From NCBI GenBank assembly GCA_024305405.1, contig JAKNDB010000053.1, forward strand, positions 372,001 through 436,000: a DNA stretch of 64,000 nt. Reading direction: 5' to 3'. The notes beneath the pieces were generated by a model. It had not been told where the DNA came from. It worked only from the letters and a program-made list of their open reading frames with translations, and made no database searches. Both the position numbers and the translations under genes were made by a program. This DNA is from Dirofilaria immitis (lineage: Eukaryota; Nematoda; Chromadorea; Rhabditida; Onchocercidae). This document shows, one piece after another, positions 45,901 through 58,165 of this stretch; within the stretch, counting starts at the first letter, position 1; each line of letters starts with the position of its first letter.

Positions 45901-47644
45901 GTGACTAGTTCAAATGTAGTTCAGTTTGTTAAGGTTTCTTTTTCTTATAATTTCATCCCAATTTAAATTAACAGATTTTTCCTTTTACTCTTTACAAATC
46001 GGTGAGAATGCTAGCAGTTCCGTCTGTTCTTTTTCCAAAGTTTATCAAAAGATAAAGTTGCTTCATTACCGTAAAAGATGACTATTCAGTAGGATATTAA
46101 GGTAAGTTAATAGAGTGTGCACTATTAAGTTCTTTTCTGGAGAAGTAGTATGGGCAGTCATTCATTTATTGTTTTTTAAACCAAAGCAAACAGTAGTGAC
46201 TTATTTTTTGATGTATTGAAGTAATGAATTATTTTTATGATATGAGTATATATATATATATATATATATATTCTGCATAATTTATGTGATGAAAAAATAA
46301 AAAGTATTGTGTTATATGTGGTTTTTAGCTAGTAGCTCATTGGCTATTGGTCGAAGGCGTACGGCGTGAAATGGAAGCCGTACGTAGAGGCTTTGAAACA
46401 ATTATCAAAATAGACGATTTAGCGTCTTTCACTCCGGATGAGGTTGTTTTGCAGTTTTGTATCACAGTTCTTTCATTGTCTTTATAATAAACCATCATGA
46501 CATTTCATGGTCAAAATCAAATCTTATCCAATATTTAACAGTTATTCAATCTTGGAAATCTATGCCCCTGATATCATGCTGGATAGATAAGATTATTCAT
46601 TTTTACCAATCGAAATCCTTAGCCATTCGATACGATAACACAAGTTTTTAAAGAGAAATAGTAGAAAAATAAGTGGCGATTAATTGATTTAAAAGAGCAT
46701 TACGAATAAATTAATCAATATAATTTTACTTATTTTTTCTCAATTTATCATAGATGGAAGAACTGTTTTGTGGTTGTTCGGAAGAAACGTGGAAACGCAC
46801 TTGGAATGAATCAGCATTACAATCGGCTATAAAACCAGATCACGGGTATACTCATGATAGCGATCAGATACGGTGGCTTATACAAATGCTCGCCTCTTAC
46901 GATAATCAACAGGTCTCATTTCTTCATTTCTACCGAAAATACCATAGCCTGTTAGTAATCAATAGCATTTTTTAGACCTTATATGATATTTATATAATGG
47001 ATGACAAGTCTACAGAAAATTTCTCCTTTAAATGATAAATAGAATTTGATTAATCAGAATCGAAAATTTCGATTTTATGAAAAAAATGTCAGACATTAGC
47101 AGTTGCGAAATTTTATTGTTGTAGTATAAAATGAAATATCAAAAGATTTGTCTAATTAGGAATTGATACAGTCACTTTCTTCGGTACAATAATTTATGGA
47201 ATGCGAAGCTCTCAGTTTTATAGATATTATAACAGCAAGAGAACCTGCTTTTATTTTATTGCAGGATCGAAACAACTATCTAGTATTAGTAGCATTGTGG
47301 AAGTAATCTTGAAGAATCGGATAAATAAATTGTTTTGACAAGTTCATCTATTCCTCTTAATTTCTTATATATAATTTATTTATATTCTTTTTTTTTTGCA
47401 GCAAAGAAAATTTCTGCAATTTGTGACTGGTTCACCAAAACTTCCAGTTGGCGGTTTTCGTTCACTGAATCCGCCGTTAACAGTTGTAAAAAAATCGGGT
47501 TCGTATGCAAATGGCGATGATGAACTTCCATCGGCGATGACATGCTATAATTATTTAAAAATTCCGGCATATAGTACCTATGAAGTATTCCAAAAACGGT
47601 TTGATGTAGCACTACGTTTCATTTACAGTTTCCATCTAACGTAG
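24468..47644 (+). CDS. TRIP12: TRIP12-type HECT E3 ubiquitin-protein ligase
   Basis: Forty core exons plus three well-formed candidate cassette exons cover 23.2 kb. The protein is about 1,981 residues without cassettes (2,068 with), close to human TRIP12 (about 1,992). Order: Ser/Arg-rich disordered N-terminus, ARM-like repeats, WWE domain, Ser-rich linker, conserved middle ([27 protein letters not shown]), HECT domain with catalytic Cys at 47543-47545, stop TAG 47642-47644. The order and nearly all block lengths match vertebrate TRIP12. Family role: accepts ubiquitin from E2 on the HECT cysteine and transfers it to substrates; yeast UFD4 and TRIP12 act in the ubiquitin-fusion-degradation pathway and nuclear quality control. 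Junction phases agree throughout except for one missing base in exon 14 (35002-35006) and one in exon 38 (45056-45058). Exon coordinates are given in the block entries that follow. Confidence 0.95.
27998..28036 (+). other. Weak candidate cassette exon, 39 nt, phase 1-1
   Basis: Between tgtgtag and a gtcata donor lies an in-frame stretch reading [12 protein letters not shown] when entered in phase 1, leaving in phase 1. GC content and residue make-up look more coding than the flanks, but both splice sites are weak. It could be chance. Confidence 0.25.
28936..29052 (+). other. TRIP12: Candidate TRIP12 cassette exon 9, 117 nt, phase 1-1
   Basis: Acceptor gaagtgtttag, donor ACGG|gtagga. Open throughout in the phase set by exon 8, encoding an insert that contains [20 protein letters not shown]. 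Length divisible by three and symmetric phase, so inclusion or skipping keeps the frame. Confidence 0.6.
29419..29490 (+). other. TRIP12: Candidate TRIP12 cassette exon 10, 72 nt, phase 1-1
   Basis: Acceptor cgaacatttag, donor GCGG|gtaaga. Encodes [20 protein letters not shown] in phase. Symmetric and divisible by three. Confidence 0.62.
29584..29640 (+). other. Weaker candidate cassette exon, 57 nt, phase 1-1
   Basis: Acceptor accagtttag, donor CGAG|gttttc. Encodes [18 protein letters not shown] in phase 1. Lies between exons 10 and 11. It has the same symmetric design, but the donor is non-consensus after GT. Confidence 0.4.
29876..29947 (+). other. TRIP12: Candidate TRIP12 cassette exon 11, 72 nt, phase 1-1
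   Basis: Acceptor aattgtttag, donor ATGC|gtaagt (a strong donor). Encodes [20 protein letters not shown] in phase. The same length as exon 10, but the peptides are not obviously related. Confidence 0.62.
30203..30235 (+). other. Weak candidate micro-exon, 33 nt, phase 1-1
   Basis: A strong pyrimidine-rich acceptor (ttttttttgttccgcag) precedes an in-phase stretch reading [10 protein letters not shown] with a possible donor AATC|gtatct. Its length is divisible by three. The acceptor is better than the donor. Confidence 0.35.
30450..30565. repeat. Imperfect (GCT)n / (TGC)n triplet array
   Basis: About 115 bp of GCT/TGC with ATT and AAT variants, including a pure run of six GCTs near 30466-30485, in TRIP12 intron 11. 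Confidence 0.8.
33833..36340 (+). other. TRIP12: TRIP12 exons 12-17: ARM-like repeat region
   Basis: Exons 33833-34017, 34278-34373, 34928-35019, 35389-35550, 35774-36014, 36226-36340. They encode helical repeats aligning with the TRIP12 ARM region: [91 protein letters not shown] and [13 protein letters not shown]. In this family the region binds substrates. Exon 14 needs one extra A in the A5 run at 35002-35006 to read into exon 15; otherwise it meets TAA. Confidence 0.92.
36662..37299 (+). other. TRIP12: TRIP12 exons 18-19: WWE domain
   Basis: Exons 36662-36824 and 37161-37299. They encode [19 protein letters not shown], then [20 protein letters not shown] and [20 protein letters not shown], the WWE pattern of two Trp blocks followed by a beta-rich tail. 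WWE domains bind ADP-ribose-containing ligands; TRIP12 is known to bind poly-ADP-ribose chains through this domain. The Trp residues are present. Confidence 0.9.
37658..43793 (+). other. TRIP12: TRIP12 exons 20-35: second helical region, Ser-rich linker and pre-HECT region
   Basis: Exons 37658-37779, 37867-38101, 38389-38574, 38855-38987, 39639-39844, 39998-40225, 40520-40665, 40797-40952, 41367-41468, 41752-41850, 41965-42033, 42177-42299, 42374-42466, 42663-42888, 43259-43469, 43683-43793. Landmarks: [33 protein letters not shown], Ser-rich stretch (exons 22-25), [18 protein letters not shown] (this junction fixes the exon 25 donor at 40225), [62 protein letters not shown] with an acidic DDD/DDDE tract, and ALRQFGQ. 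Many junctions are phase 0. Their order and spacing follow vertebrate TRIP12. Confidence 0.88.
44093..47644 (+). other. TRIP12: TRIP12 exons 36-43: HECT catalytic domain
   Basis: Exons 44093-44314, 44702-44850, 45001-45148, 45380-45535, 45841-45933, 46329-46442, 46754-46912, 47402-47644. Encodes [127 protein letters not shown] and [18 protein letters not shown]. The Cys of [10 protein letters not shown] (codon 47543-47545) is the expected thioester residue, 33 residues from the C-terminus as in human TRIP12 within one residue. It ends in SFHLT, with the conserved Phe near the end of HECT proteins. Exon 38 needs one extra base at 45056-45058 to continue from GLYPAVFP to [11 protein letters not shown]. 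Confidence 0.95.
46246..46271. repeat. (TA)n microsatellite in TRIP12 intron 40
   Basis: About 13 uninterrupted TA units, 57 bp before exon 41. Confidence 0.85.
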
Positions 47645-47962
47645 TCGAAATTCTCCTCATCACTTTGATTCATCACGCTGGCTGTCAATACTTTCTCGTG
47701 GGATTAATCGTTCCTACCACCTTTTTAATCAGTACTCTTGAATTATTTTCAAGTTTTTGAAATTGATAATGTCTTCTTTCAGTCCATTGTTCCTCTGGGA
47801 TAACTGATTATCATTATGTTGAATTTTCTCCCTAATTTTTTACATTATCTGTATATTTTTGAAAGTGATTAAATGAACAGAATTTTATTTCCTATATTTT
47901 GCCATGGACTAATTGAATTTAATTTGAGTAATGGTAGCAATATTTGTAATAACAGCAATAAA
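47645..47962 (+). terminator. TRIP12: Likely TRIP12 3' UTR with AATAAA signal
   Basis: The first clear AATAAA downstream of the stop is at 47957-47962 (gcaataaaag), about 313 nt past TAG. Another AATAAA lies at 48447-48452. Which is used cannot be told from sequence. Confidence 0.4.
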
Positions 47963-50220
47963 AGTTGTTTAGAAATGGTGGTTGAAGTAATTTTAATATT
48001 TAGATATGTTTGTCATATTATTTGCTTATCATCATATTCTGTTTATATCATTTCAATATTCTTACGTGTATCATTCTTTTCTTTTGCTAGTTAATGAATT
48101 TTTGAGCTTTCTATTTAGTGGTGCTTCCAACTGTGAATTTCGATTACTGAATCAAACGATATTAACAGAATGATGGGCCTAATTTTGCTATCTTTTGTCA
48201 CTGTGTATATTCATTCCTTATTTGCTTTCGGGATTTTGAGATTCTCTTAGTGTTCTAGGTGATTTTGAAATTTCGAAATTTATAAAACTTTATAATACAG
48301 TGAGTTGTTATCGAGTCTTTGCTGTTAAATTTAAAGTTTTAATATGCCATCATACTACGGGTCAGTTTTTAGGTTGAGAGATTTTAGGGTTGTTCATTTT
48401 GACACAGATAAGCATGACATAATTCTTACAAGCAGTAAGCGTTAGCAATAAATTTTATGATTTTTGCTATAGGATCTTGAACTTCATGCAAAAAAATGAT
48501 TCAAATTGGAAAGCCGTGCATATTTTTCCTTGAATATTTACTATAAGATCGGATTTACGATTTTTTAACTTAAAGTTTCCTAAACATTTTTGTAGTTTCA
48601 AATAATTTTGACGAATTTTCTCTGTAAATGTTAATTTTGAATTATTTAAAAATAGCATATTAAGATTTAATTGATTTCAATAATCGTAATAATAATTTTT
48701 AAAGTTGATAAAAATTATATGATATAAAAGAAGTGATACTTTTCTTTTTTATTTGTCCATTTCTTTTTATATCTTATTGCCATTTTCTTTCGTAATTGCA
48801 TCATGATTTGTATACAGTTTGAGAAATCGGTGAGAAACTGTGACGATATCATTTGTCGTGATGTTATTGACAGTGAAAGATAATTTTGATAATTTTTAAG
48901 AAAGTTATATTTGATTTTAGTCAATTATGTGCAGAATTTATATTGTATATCATTATTAGTATATGAGTAATACTTGATAGCAGCGATCATTATATACTAC
49001 TATTTGTATATGAAAAAATTTTTGTTTAACTTTTATTCTTGAATTGACTTGTTCCAACAAATATTTCCTTATAATTGTTCGCTGAATTGAAATTAAACGT
49101 TTTCTTTTCTCTATTAAGTTGACTTAAACAATATAAATTATATTACTCCTTTCCGTGATTATTATCTATCTTGAAATATTAATATTACAGGTGAATAGTC
49201 GTAGCTATTATGTTAAATTGATAATTTGATGAAGATATTGAGCTTAGATAGATTAAAAAAATCAGTTATTAACGATTTAAAATCAGTTATTATTTAACGA
49301 TTTACATACAAGTATTTAATTATGGAAGTTGAATGTTTATCAATGATCATTCATTAAATCATTGATTAGAAGCTACAGTGTACTTAGGTAGAATATAATA
49401 TAATGTTAACAGATAAATCTATTATTTTCTAATCTAAAATTAATATATAACAATAGCAATCATAAAAAGAAAACTACCTGATATTTATATTCCACTTGTC
49501 GAAGCGAAAGTTATAGGATGGATATAGGTCGATAAAATTAATAAAAGTCATAAAGTTCAAAAAATCATAAAATGATGATTTTCATATGAACAAAAACTGA
49601 TCGTAATGTTGAATTTGTACGAAAAGATTGAATATTGGATCGGGATGGAAAAGCATTTGGTGATGCTTTTAAAATATATGGTTGATTAGTAAGGAAAATT
49701 TAAAGCTCTTATCAAACTTCCGTCCAGTTTTTTTTCTTTATCATAAGATAACAGGCTGGTAAGTTGATAAGTGCTAGAAATTCCTATTATCAAAAACAGC
49801 AATCAATTAGGGAAAATGTATAATGATGGAAAAGAATTGATAGAATTTAAATGATAATATAGCAGCATATCATATCATAAAGGATTCATTTTTAAATAAT
49901 TCCAAAATTGTCGAAAAAACTTGTCGACATATTATATAACATACATAATGGTTTGTTTATTTTTATTCGTAAAATTTATGATAATTTTGGGAGGAGCGAA
50001 ATTTTGTCATAAAATATTAAGTTTGATGTGATAACGAAGATTTGCGAATGAATTAGATTATCAGTAAATTAACTGCTAAATGTGCAAAAAGTTTTAACGG
50101 AGAAAAGATAAGAAAAAGTCGAAGAGAAAGAGAGAGAAAAAAAATTGCTAATAATTTATAATTTTGATAATAAACAAATTTATTTAACATTGCTATCATC
50201 ATAACCATTATTATAATTAC

Positions 50221-50252
50221 CATCATCATCATCACCATCATCATTATCATTA
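50221..50252. repeat. (CAT)n array
   Basis: About ten CAT/ATC triplets with minor variants. Confidence 0.75.
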
Positions 50253-51510
50253 TCGATTCATCATTTCATCATAAATATTATCGTCGTTCGTTGGCTTCCT
50301 TCAATCAATGTATATTCATCAATCTATAGATGTATATATTCATTAGAAAATGAAATTATTGACTTTGTAATAATTATTATCGAAAATGCATTTCATTCCA
50401 TTTATGGCTTTTGACCTTTAATTGCTAATCTATCTTTTAGCACATTCCATTAATGGTTTAAATAATTACTTAGAGCCTAGTTGATTATGCAAAAATTAAA
50501 TCAAAATGACATTTAAAGTTATTTTTAATAATATCAGAATAAAGAAACAAAAGGCTTTACCGTAATCGGTATTGCTACTGTAGCTGAATAAAATGAAAGT
50601 ACCGTAATGGATATTACTACTGTAATTGAATAAGTTAAAAGTTCAGAAAATAAAGTTGGAGAATTGCAGGCGAAAAGATACATATTTTATTACTTACAGT
50701 AGCACTACCGCTTATTACTTACTTTTCAACATATAATGTTAATAGATTAAATGATAATTTGATAGAGAGTTAAAGCTGCAAGAAAAAATTAATCTTGAAT
50801 AAAAGCGATTGATCATATCGTTTCAAATTATCAGATTTAAACATTATCATTCGAGAATTTTTCCTTGCATGATATATTTCTTAACAATAATTGTAGTTAG
50901 ATCAATTGCTTAATTAACATAAATTTTAGTTTGATAGTTGAAGAATGAAATAAGTTTTTGATTTAAAAATTGTCAACAAACTAAAAAAAATTAAAAATTA
51001 TAATCGATTTTTAGTTTATCAAGTAAAGTTCCAGTTTAAAAATGAAATGGATAAATTAAAATCATAATTAACCTTATGGAAAATGATCGAGAAAATGATC
51101 GAGATATTATAATTGTAGTAACCGGTTTATAGTTATTATCCATTTTTGATTAATTTATTGATCTGAAGCAAATATCGAGTAAAAGTTTATTTTTTATATA
51201 CAGGGGAACTTTTATTTTATTAACGAATATTTAATATTCATTTTTTCAATTATCATATCAAATATAATTGAAATAATAACCCATTCTTTCAGTTTGTAAT
51301 TACTGATACCTGTATGAGTCATCTGTTTACATGTCAAATACATCCTGATATATATATAATGCGAACCTGATCTTTAAGTCTGTCATTGCTGATACCGTTA
51401 TGAAATCATTTGTTTACCTCTATGAATCATTTGTTTACATGTCAAATATATTTTGATACCATAATAAATTTGACAAATATCATAGCTGTTAATGCTATCC
51501 GTATAAAGTT

Positions 51511-51582
51511 TATCATCATCATCATCATCATCATCATCACTCATCATCATCATCATCATCATCATCATCCCCATCATCATCT
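51511..51582. repeat. (ATC)n array
   Basis: About 24 ATC triplets with two small interruptions. It is the same motif as the GAT arrays at 20156 and 22304, on the opposite strand. Confidence 0.9.
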
Positions 51583-51726
51583 TATTGCAAATTGAAGAGA
51601 TTTTAATTGAGTAAAATGCTTAAAAGAAATAAAAATTGTCGAAAAAAATTTCGCAGCAAATTGAAAATCTTTTTTTTGAAATTATATTAAAAATGAATTT
51701 TTAAAATATTTTGATAATACAAATAT

Positions 51727-51749
51727 TTCATTCATTCATTCATTCATTC
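51727..51749. repeat. (CATT)n microsatellite
   Basis: Five consecutive CATT tetramers. Confidence 0.8.
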
Positions 51750-52003
51750 GTACACTTTGTATATTTTATAGAAATTCAAAATTGTTACAAATAAATGAAT
51801 TCAACGAAAATGTGAAGTATCACTTCAACTAATAATGCATTATGAAATATATTTTATGAATATTTTGCTCTAAAAAAAATAGAAAGAAAGAAGGAAATTT
51901 ATTTTTTTTTTTTTGTAGTAGAAAATAATTTATGATAAGATTAACTAACATTTTCCATCTCATTCATTCAATTTCTTATTTTATAATTTCTGTTTTTTTT
52001 CTA

Positions 52004-52205
52004 AATTAATTAATTAATATTGAAAGATTAAAATTTATTTTATTTATAAATAAACCTTTCAAGCTTTAATGTTCTTCGAAATTTGGTTTATTTATAAACA
52101 AACTTTTGATGCTTTATTGTTCTTTTTTTTTAAATTAATTAATTAATATTAAAAGATTGAAATTAATTTTATTTATAAGCAAACTTCTGATGCTTTATTG
52201 TCTTT
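52004..52205. repeat. Degenerate tandem copies with TTAATTAATTAAT / TTTATTTATAA words
   Basis: A block combining AAATTAATTAATTAATATT, an AAAGATT word and TTTATTTATAAACAAAC with a GCTTTA(A/T)TGTTCTT tail occurs near 52004 and again near 52133, with a partial copy near 52085. Confidence 0.55.
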
Positions 52206-52281
52206 GCATTTCTAATTATTTTACTAAATAATAATTTCGTTTTATTTTAAAATGGAACTAATTTTTAATACATATATGCGC

Positions 52282-52386
52282 ATAAATTGAATTTAAATTA
52301 CAATTTGAAATTAAATATAAATTGAATTTAAATTACAAATTGAAATTAAATATAAATTGAATTTAAATTGATAAAATAAAATAAAT
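52282..52386. repeat. 35-bp tandem repeat, three copies
   Basis: The word ATAAATTGAATTTAAATT recurs at 52282, about 52317 and about 52352, each of the first two followed by ACAA(A/T)TTGAAATTAAAT. Confidence 0.7.
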
Positions 52387-55265
52387 TCTTATTCCAAAAA
52401 TTACAAATTTTAATTAATATTTTAGAAAAAAACGAGAAAATTGCTTCAAATTTTTAATTTTAATATGTTTTTTCTATTTTTTTATGAAAAATTTTTATCG
52501 ATTAATTTGTTTGGAATGAAAAAATTTTTAGCAAAATATATTTATTTCATCTTTATCATCATCAAATAAATATATTTATCATGAGAAAAAAAATTTGATT
52601 TCTAGTCAATCATATTTTTAAAATTTAATTTAATATTTTATATTATATACGAAATTATTTACAATTTGGTTCTATATCAAAATTCAATTTAATGTTTTAT
52701 ATTATATGCGAAGATTATTGTTGTTGTACATATATCCATTTCTCACATTTATCAATAAATTAAATTGAATTATGAAAAAATTGATTTCTGATAAAGTTGA
52801 TTACATACAACAACATTAGCTCAGTTCATTTTTGATATTTTAAGTAAAAATTTTTTTTTATTAAAATAATTTTTATCAAATTATCGAAATAATTAAAAAG
52901 GAAATATTTATATATCATATAAATAATAATTTTTATTACAAAATTTTTTTTCAAAATGAAATTATTTCATAAATGGCAATGTTTACATTAAATAAAATAT
53001 AAATAAAAGTTATTTTATTTTTTTATAAAATTTTTGGCAAAAAAACGAAAAACATTCAGTTAGTAAATATTTATTTTGCATTTTTCATAAATTTTATTTT
53101 TATTGCTAAAAAATATTTTTCAAATTATATCAAACATTTCAGATTATATCAAATGATGGGGGTAGATTTGAAGAAGGAAAAAAATTTTTTTTTAAAAAAC
53201 AAAATTGAAATTAAACAAATATTAATGAATTATTTAGCAAAATGAAGTTTTATTTGGAATAATCTTTAAAATATAAATATTTGATATAAATTAAATAATT
53301 TATATCAAATAATGAAATAAAATAATAATAACTTTTTTTTGATAAAATTAATCTTATCAAAAATATTTGATAAGATTTGAATTAATTTGCAAATATTTTC
53401 ATTTATTAAATAATTAATTAAATCAAAATTATTATATTAAAATAAAAATTATTTATTAAATAAAAATTTTATTGGAAAAAAGAAAAAAATTTTCATAGTT
53501 TATAATCAAAATTAAAATTATTTACAAATGAAAAAATATTACTTCACCTGACGGATACGAATTTTCTTTTTTTTATAAAATTTTAACTTTATGCAAAATG
53601 ATAAAAGTTCGAAATAAAGTTTGCATATATAATTAATATGTAAAAGTGCTTGAATTAAATTTTAACTTAAATCAGAATTAAATAAAAATTCAAATTGAAA
53701 AATTCTTATTTATTATCTTAATAACTATGGCTTACTTTTCTTCTGATATAGTAAAATTCAATGTATTATCATGATAAAGTCAGTGATAATATGAAAATTG
53801 AATAAACTGTTTATATTATCATTTAGTGATAAATCATTTACTAAATATATCAATGGTTATCTTATATTTTTGCTATTAATGTTTGATTATATAAGTTTTG
53901 TCATAAAAGTTTAGAATTTTAGGCTAAATAGAAAAGAATTTTAATATTTCAATTTGATATAAAATTTATTTTCTAACATAAATAATTTGTATATTTGCAT
54001 ATGTTGTTCTACTAGAAATACATATCATAATGTTAAGTTATCAATAATCAATTAATACTTTCATGATAATTATTAAAAAGAAGTTAATTAATTTTAAAAC
54101 TATCATCATCAAAACTGATCATTTTGTATTAAAACGATCAATCATTCAAACTATCATTATCAAAATATTTATCATAAATTAATGATAAATGATGCATTAT
54201 TGACTTCATTTAATATTTATTAAAATAAAATTATATATTATTTAAAAAAAAACAAAAGTTTTAAGAAACAGAAAGAGAAAAAAATGAAAATGAAAGTATT
54301 CGTTTTTAATTTTTTTGTGTAAAATTGTAAAATACATTTATATCATTTAAATTGTAAAGTAAATTAATTTAATTTTTGTTCCTCTTTCTTTCCTTTTTCT
54401 TTTTCCATGTCATTTCAATTAAAATTAATACATTTACAATTTTTACGACATCCATTTCAAACTAAAATTTTTTCGATTATTTTTTCTTTTTCATTCGTTA
54501 CTATCACATATGTGATCAAATTAATTCTATTGTCATATCATATTTATCATTTACGTTACATCATTACGTTACATTCGTTAATTCTCTTTTATTTATATTA
54601 ATTAAATTGTTAGTGTTTGTTTTATCAATTAATGTGATAATTTTGTACTAATTTTAAAAAGAAAAATGATATCAATCAATAATTGTTATAGTATTTGTAG
54701 TTGAAATTTTTTAGCAAAAATTAAAAAAATTTAAGTCGATATAAAATAATTATTTTATGTTAATTAATATTATTCGTATTTAATATTTTATATTTAACCA
54801 AATATTTTCGTTAATAAAAAATGAAATGGGGAAAAAACAAAAATTAATTATAATTATAATTTTTATATAAAACCAATGTGGTTATTATTTAAGTAATTAA
54901 TTCAATTTATATTATAAATTAATTCCACCATATAGTTAATGCCTATACTTTTAAAATTGTTAATTAATCGAATTTTATTTGTAATATTTATAAATTTTAA
55001 AAATACTTATAAATTATAATTTATAATATAATAAAAATTCTAATTTATATTTTTAATTAATTGCATTTTTCAACTTTAATTGCAAGAAAATTTTAATTAA
55101 TTAAATCATCGATTTTAAATGTATTTATTTACTTGAAAATATTATCAAATATTATCTCTTGAATTCCTTAAAATATATAATTATCATATACAAACATAAA
55201 CTATTATATGCTATAAATATTATTTATAAATTTCATAAGAATAAAATTTGCTTTAACAATAATCA

Positions 55266-55295
55266 AAAATAATAATAATAATAATAATAGCAATA

Positions 55296-55341
<46 letters not shown>

Positions 55342-55342
55342 T
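55266..55342. repeat. (AAT)n trinucleotide array
   Basis: About 25 AAT/ATA triplets with one AGC interruption. Confidence 0.9.
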
Positions 55343-55721
55343 AATATACAAAAATAATAATGTTCAATCAATAATTTGTTTGTAATTATATCAAAATAAT
55401 TAATCAATAATAATTATAATATTGATCGTTTCTTTGTATTATCATTTATTTATGTAAATATTTGTACATTAAATTAATAATGCATATTTGTTTTACTATT
55501 AGAATATAACAAAATAAACAACAAATTATCATTTATTTATCATTAATAGAAATTTGGCACATACTTTAAATGAAATCCATTCTATTTCAAATATAATATA
55601 ATGCATCATTTAATTCCATTAACCATTCATTCATTTCAAATAATAATAAATAACAATTGAATCATTGAAAATCATTAATCTTCATATTTGTCATCAATAT
55701 TGATGATAAATTAGATTTAAA

Positions 55722-56050
55722 ATGTGTTTACCTATTTATGCATGTATATGTTTATATACATATCCATATATATCTGTTTTGTTTGTTTGTTTGTTTATTT
55801 GTTTATATACATACGTGTTTATTTGTTTATATGCATGCGTGTTTCTTATTTTTTATTTGACAATATGTGTATGTACACGTGTATATACATATATATCCAT
55901 ATATATCTGTTTGTTTATTTGTTTATATATGTGCGTGTGTTTTATTTGTGAATATATATATATGCGTGCGTGTGTGTGTTTGCGTGTGTGTGTGTGCGTG
56001 TTTATGTGTGTATGTGTGTGTGTATGAGTGTATACGTTTGCATATATATA
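55722..56050. repeat. GTTT / TATG / GTGT-rich tract
   Basis: About 330 bp dominated by TGTTTATTTGTTTATA-like words followed by nearly pure GT dinucleotides (55945-56030). Open in several frames only because T/G repeats contain few stops. Resembles the tract at 17762-18072. Confidence 0.7.
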
Positions 56051-56610
56051 TGAATGTACATTTATTTATAGATTTGTTTGTTTATGAAAAAATAAATGAT
56101 CAGTTTAGATTGGGTTGTGAATTATAGGATGAAATAAATATAGGTTAGCTCTATCAATAAGTTGCCATATTCATATGAATAATTATGGGAAAGAGGAAGT
56201 TTATCATTGTTGTTGTTATTGTTGTTGTCGTAGTAATAAGTTGTTATTGTTGACATTGCAATTTAGATAAATATTTCATGTGAAAATGAATGAAAGAATA
56301 TTTAGGAAGAAGGAAGAGTTTTCTTTAATCAAATGAATAAACAATTAAAAGCATTTGTTGACAAAATGAAAACCTACGACAAATCGCCGCCGTGAACCTT
56401 TTTTCATTTGATGTATCGTCCTGATTGAATCGATACAATGACCCTTTCCTTCAATTCTTTTAATTGTTTCCTAAATGAATCAAAATTTTCTTCCATATAT
56501 CTATCTATCACTATCACATATATTACTGAATTTTAAGTTTTTAAAATTTCAAATTTGAAACAAAAAAATAAATAAGAGATGACGAAGGATAGCTTATTTT
56601 CAATTTTATC

Positions 56611-56877
56611 TTATCATAGATAATAATAATTAAATTAAATAATTTTAATATGATATAGTATGGAATAATATAAAATAATAAATTAATATAAATATAATTT
56701 TATCATAGATAATAATAATTAAATTAAATAATTTTAATATGATATAGTATGGAATAATATAAAATAATAAATTAATATAAATATAATTTTATCATAGATA
56801 ATAATAATTAAATTAAATAATTTTAATACGATATAGTATGGAATAATATAAAATGATAAATTAATATAAATATAATT
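56611..56877. repeat. 89-bp tandem repeat, three near-identical copies
   Basis: Copies begin with TTATCATAGATAATAATAAT at 56611, 56700 and 56789. The first two match apart from edge bases; the third has a T-to-C and an A-to-G change. The unit contains GATATAGTATGGAATAATAT. No coding potential. Confidence 0.9.
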
Positions 56878-57810
56878 TTATTGCCAAATTACAAACTACA
56901 AAATTACTAATCATTATATTATATAAATGAATTTTTTGTATTTACGAATACAAAAATTCAAGATGATATGCAAATTTTTTTAAATTAAAATTAAATTTTT
57001 ATCATTTCTTTCCTCTTCTAATGCCTATCTCAAATTAAAACTTTTATCATTTTATCATTTATAGTTTTATTATTTATTTATAACTTATTTGAATTATTTA
57101 GGATAATCGTCTTTTTTTAGAAAAACATATTCAAATGATAAATAAAAAATATGATATATATTTCTATTCTATGTTAATTATTTATCAAATACGAAAACTT
57201 TTGTAAATAAGTTTTGGTAAATAAAGTTTTGTTGAAAAATGACAGTATCTTATCAGTTTACTGCTAATTTATCAAATCTTCTGTCGCTAATTTATCAAAT
57301 CTTCTGTACTGTTCAGATTATAAATTTATCATAGAAGTGATAAAATTTTTTTTAGAATTTTATTTAATTTATTTATTATCAAATATCATTAACAAAACTA
57401 TCACTCTTTGATACATTGAGAATTATCGTATCGTATAATATATTATTAATATTTAAAAGATTATTTCATTAAAAATATTTTTATATGCAAATTATTCCTT
57501 TTAAAATTTAATAAATGAATTATCATCATTTCTATTAAAATTTACTCGAATATTTATCATTTATTTCTACAGTATTTTTTCTTACTTTTTATTGATGACA
57601 TATGATTGATGATATGATACTTATGGCAAACTTATCTAATGCATATTTTTATTTATCATTTATTTGCATACCATTTGACCAAATAGATTTTGCGATTGAT
57701 AACTATTGATATGTTTGACTAATGCAAATATAAAACATTTGATAATTTTTAAGATTAATACATTTTTCTAATCAATTATACATATATATATGTATAAATT
57801 TATTGATTGA

Positions 57811-58165
57811 TATATTGCTACAACAATAAAGATATATATCCGTTTATCAAATTGATGATTATCATTTATATATGTATTTTTTTAAATAAATATTTTAGGT
57901 TAATTGATATCAAAATAGCTTGATTCATTGTTATCATGATAATGGTTCTATAGGTGCTGATAATGAATCTAATACATAAATTTGTTAATTAATATATTGC
58001 TACAACAATAAAGATATATATCCGTTTATGAAATTAATGATTATCATACATATATGTATTTTTTATGTATGTATTTTATTTTAGGTCAATTGGCATAATC
58101 AAAATATTTCAGGTCATTGTTATCATGATAATGGTTTTATAGATGCTTGATAATGAATCTAATAA
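57811..58165. repeat. Tandem duplication, about 182-bp period
   Basis: Two copies starting near 57811 and 57993 share TATATTGCTACAACAATAAA, then GATATATATCCGTTTAT, TTATCATGATAATGGTT and GATAATGAATCTAATA. Divergence is visible throughout. Confidence 0.8.

Noticed and set aside
55722..56127. Overlapping plus-strand frames of 75-101 codons
   Set aside because: Low-complexity Tyr/Val/Cys translation of a GT-rich tract in three frames, with no homology or splice partners.
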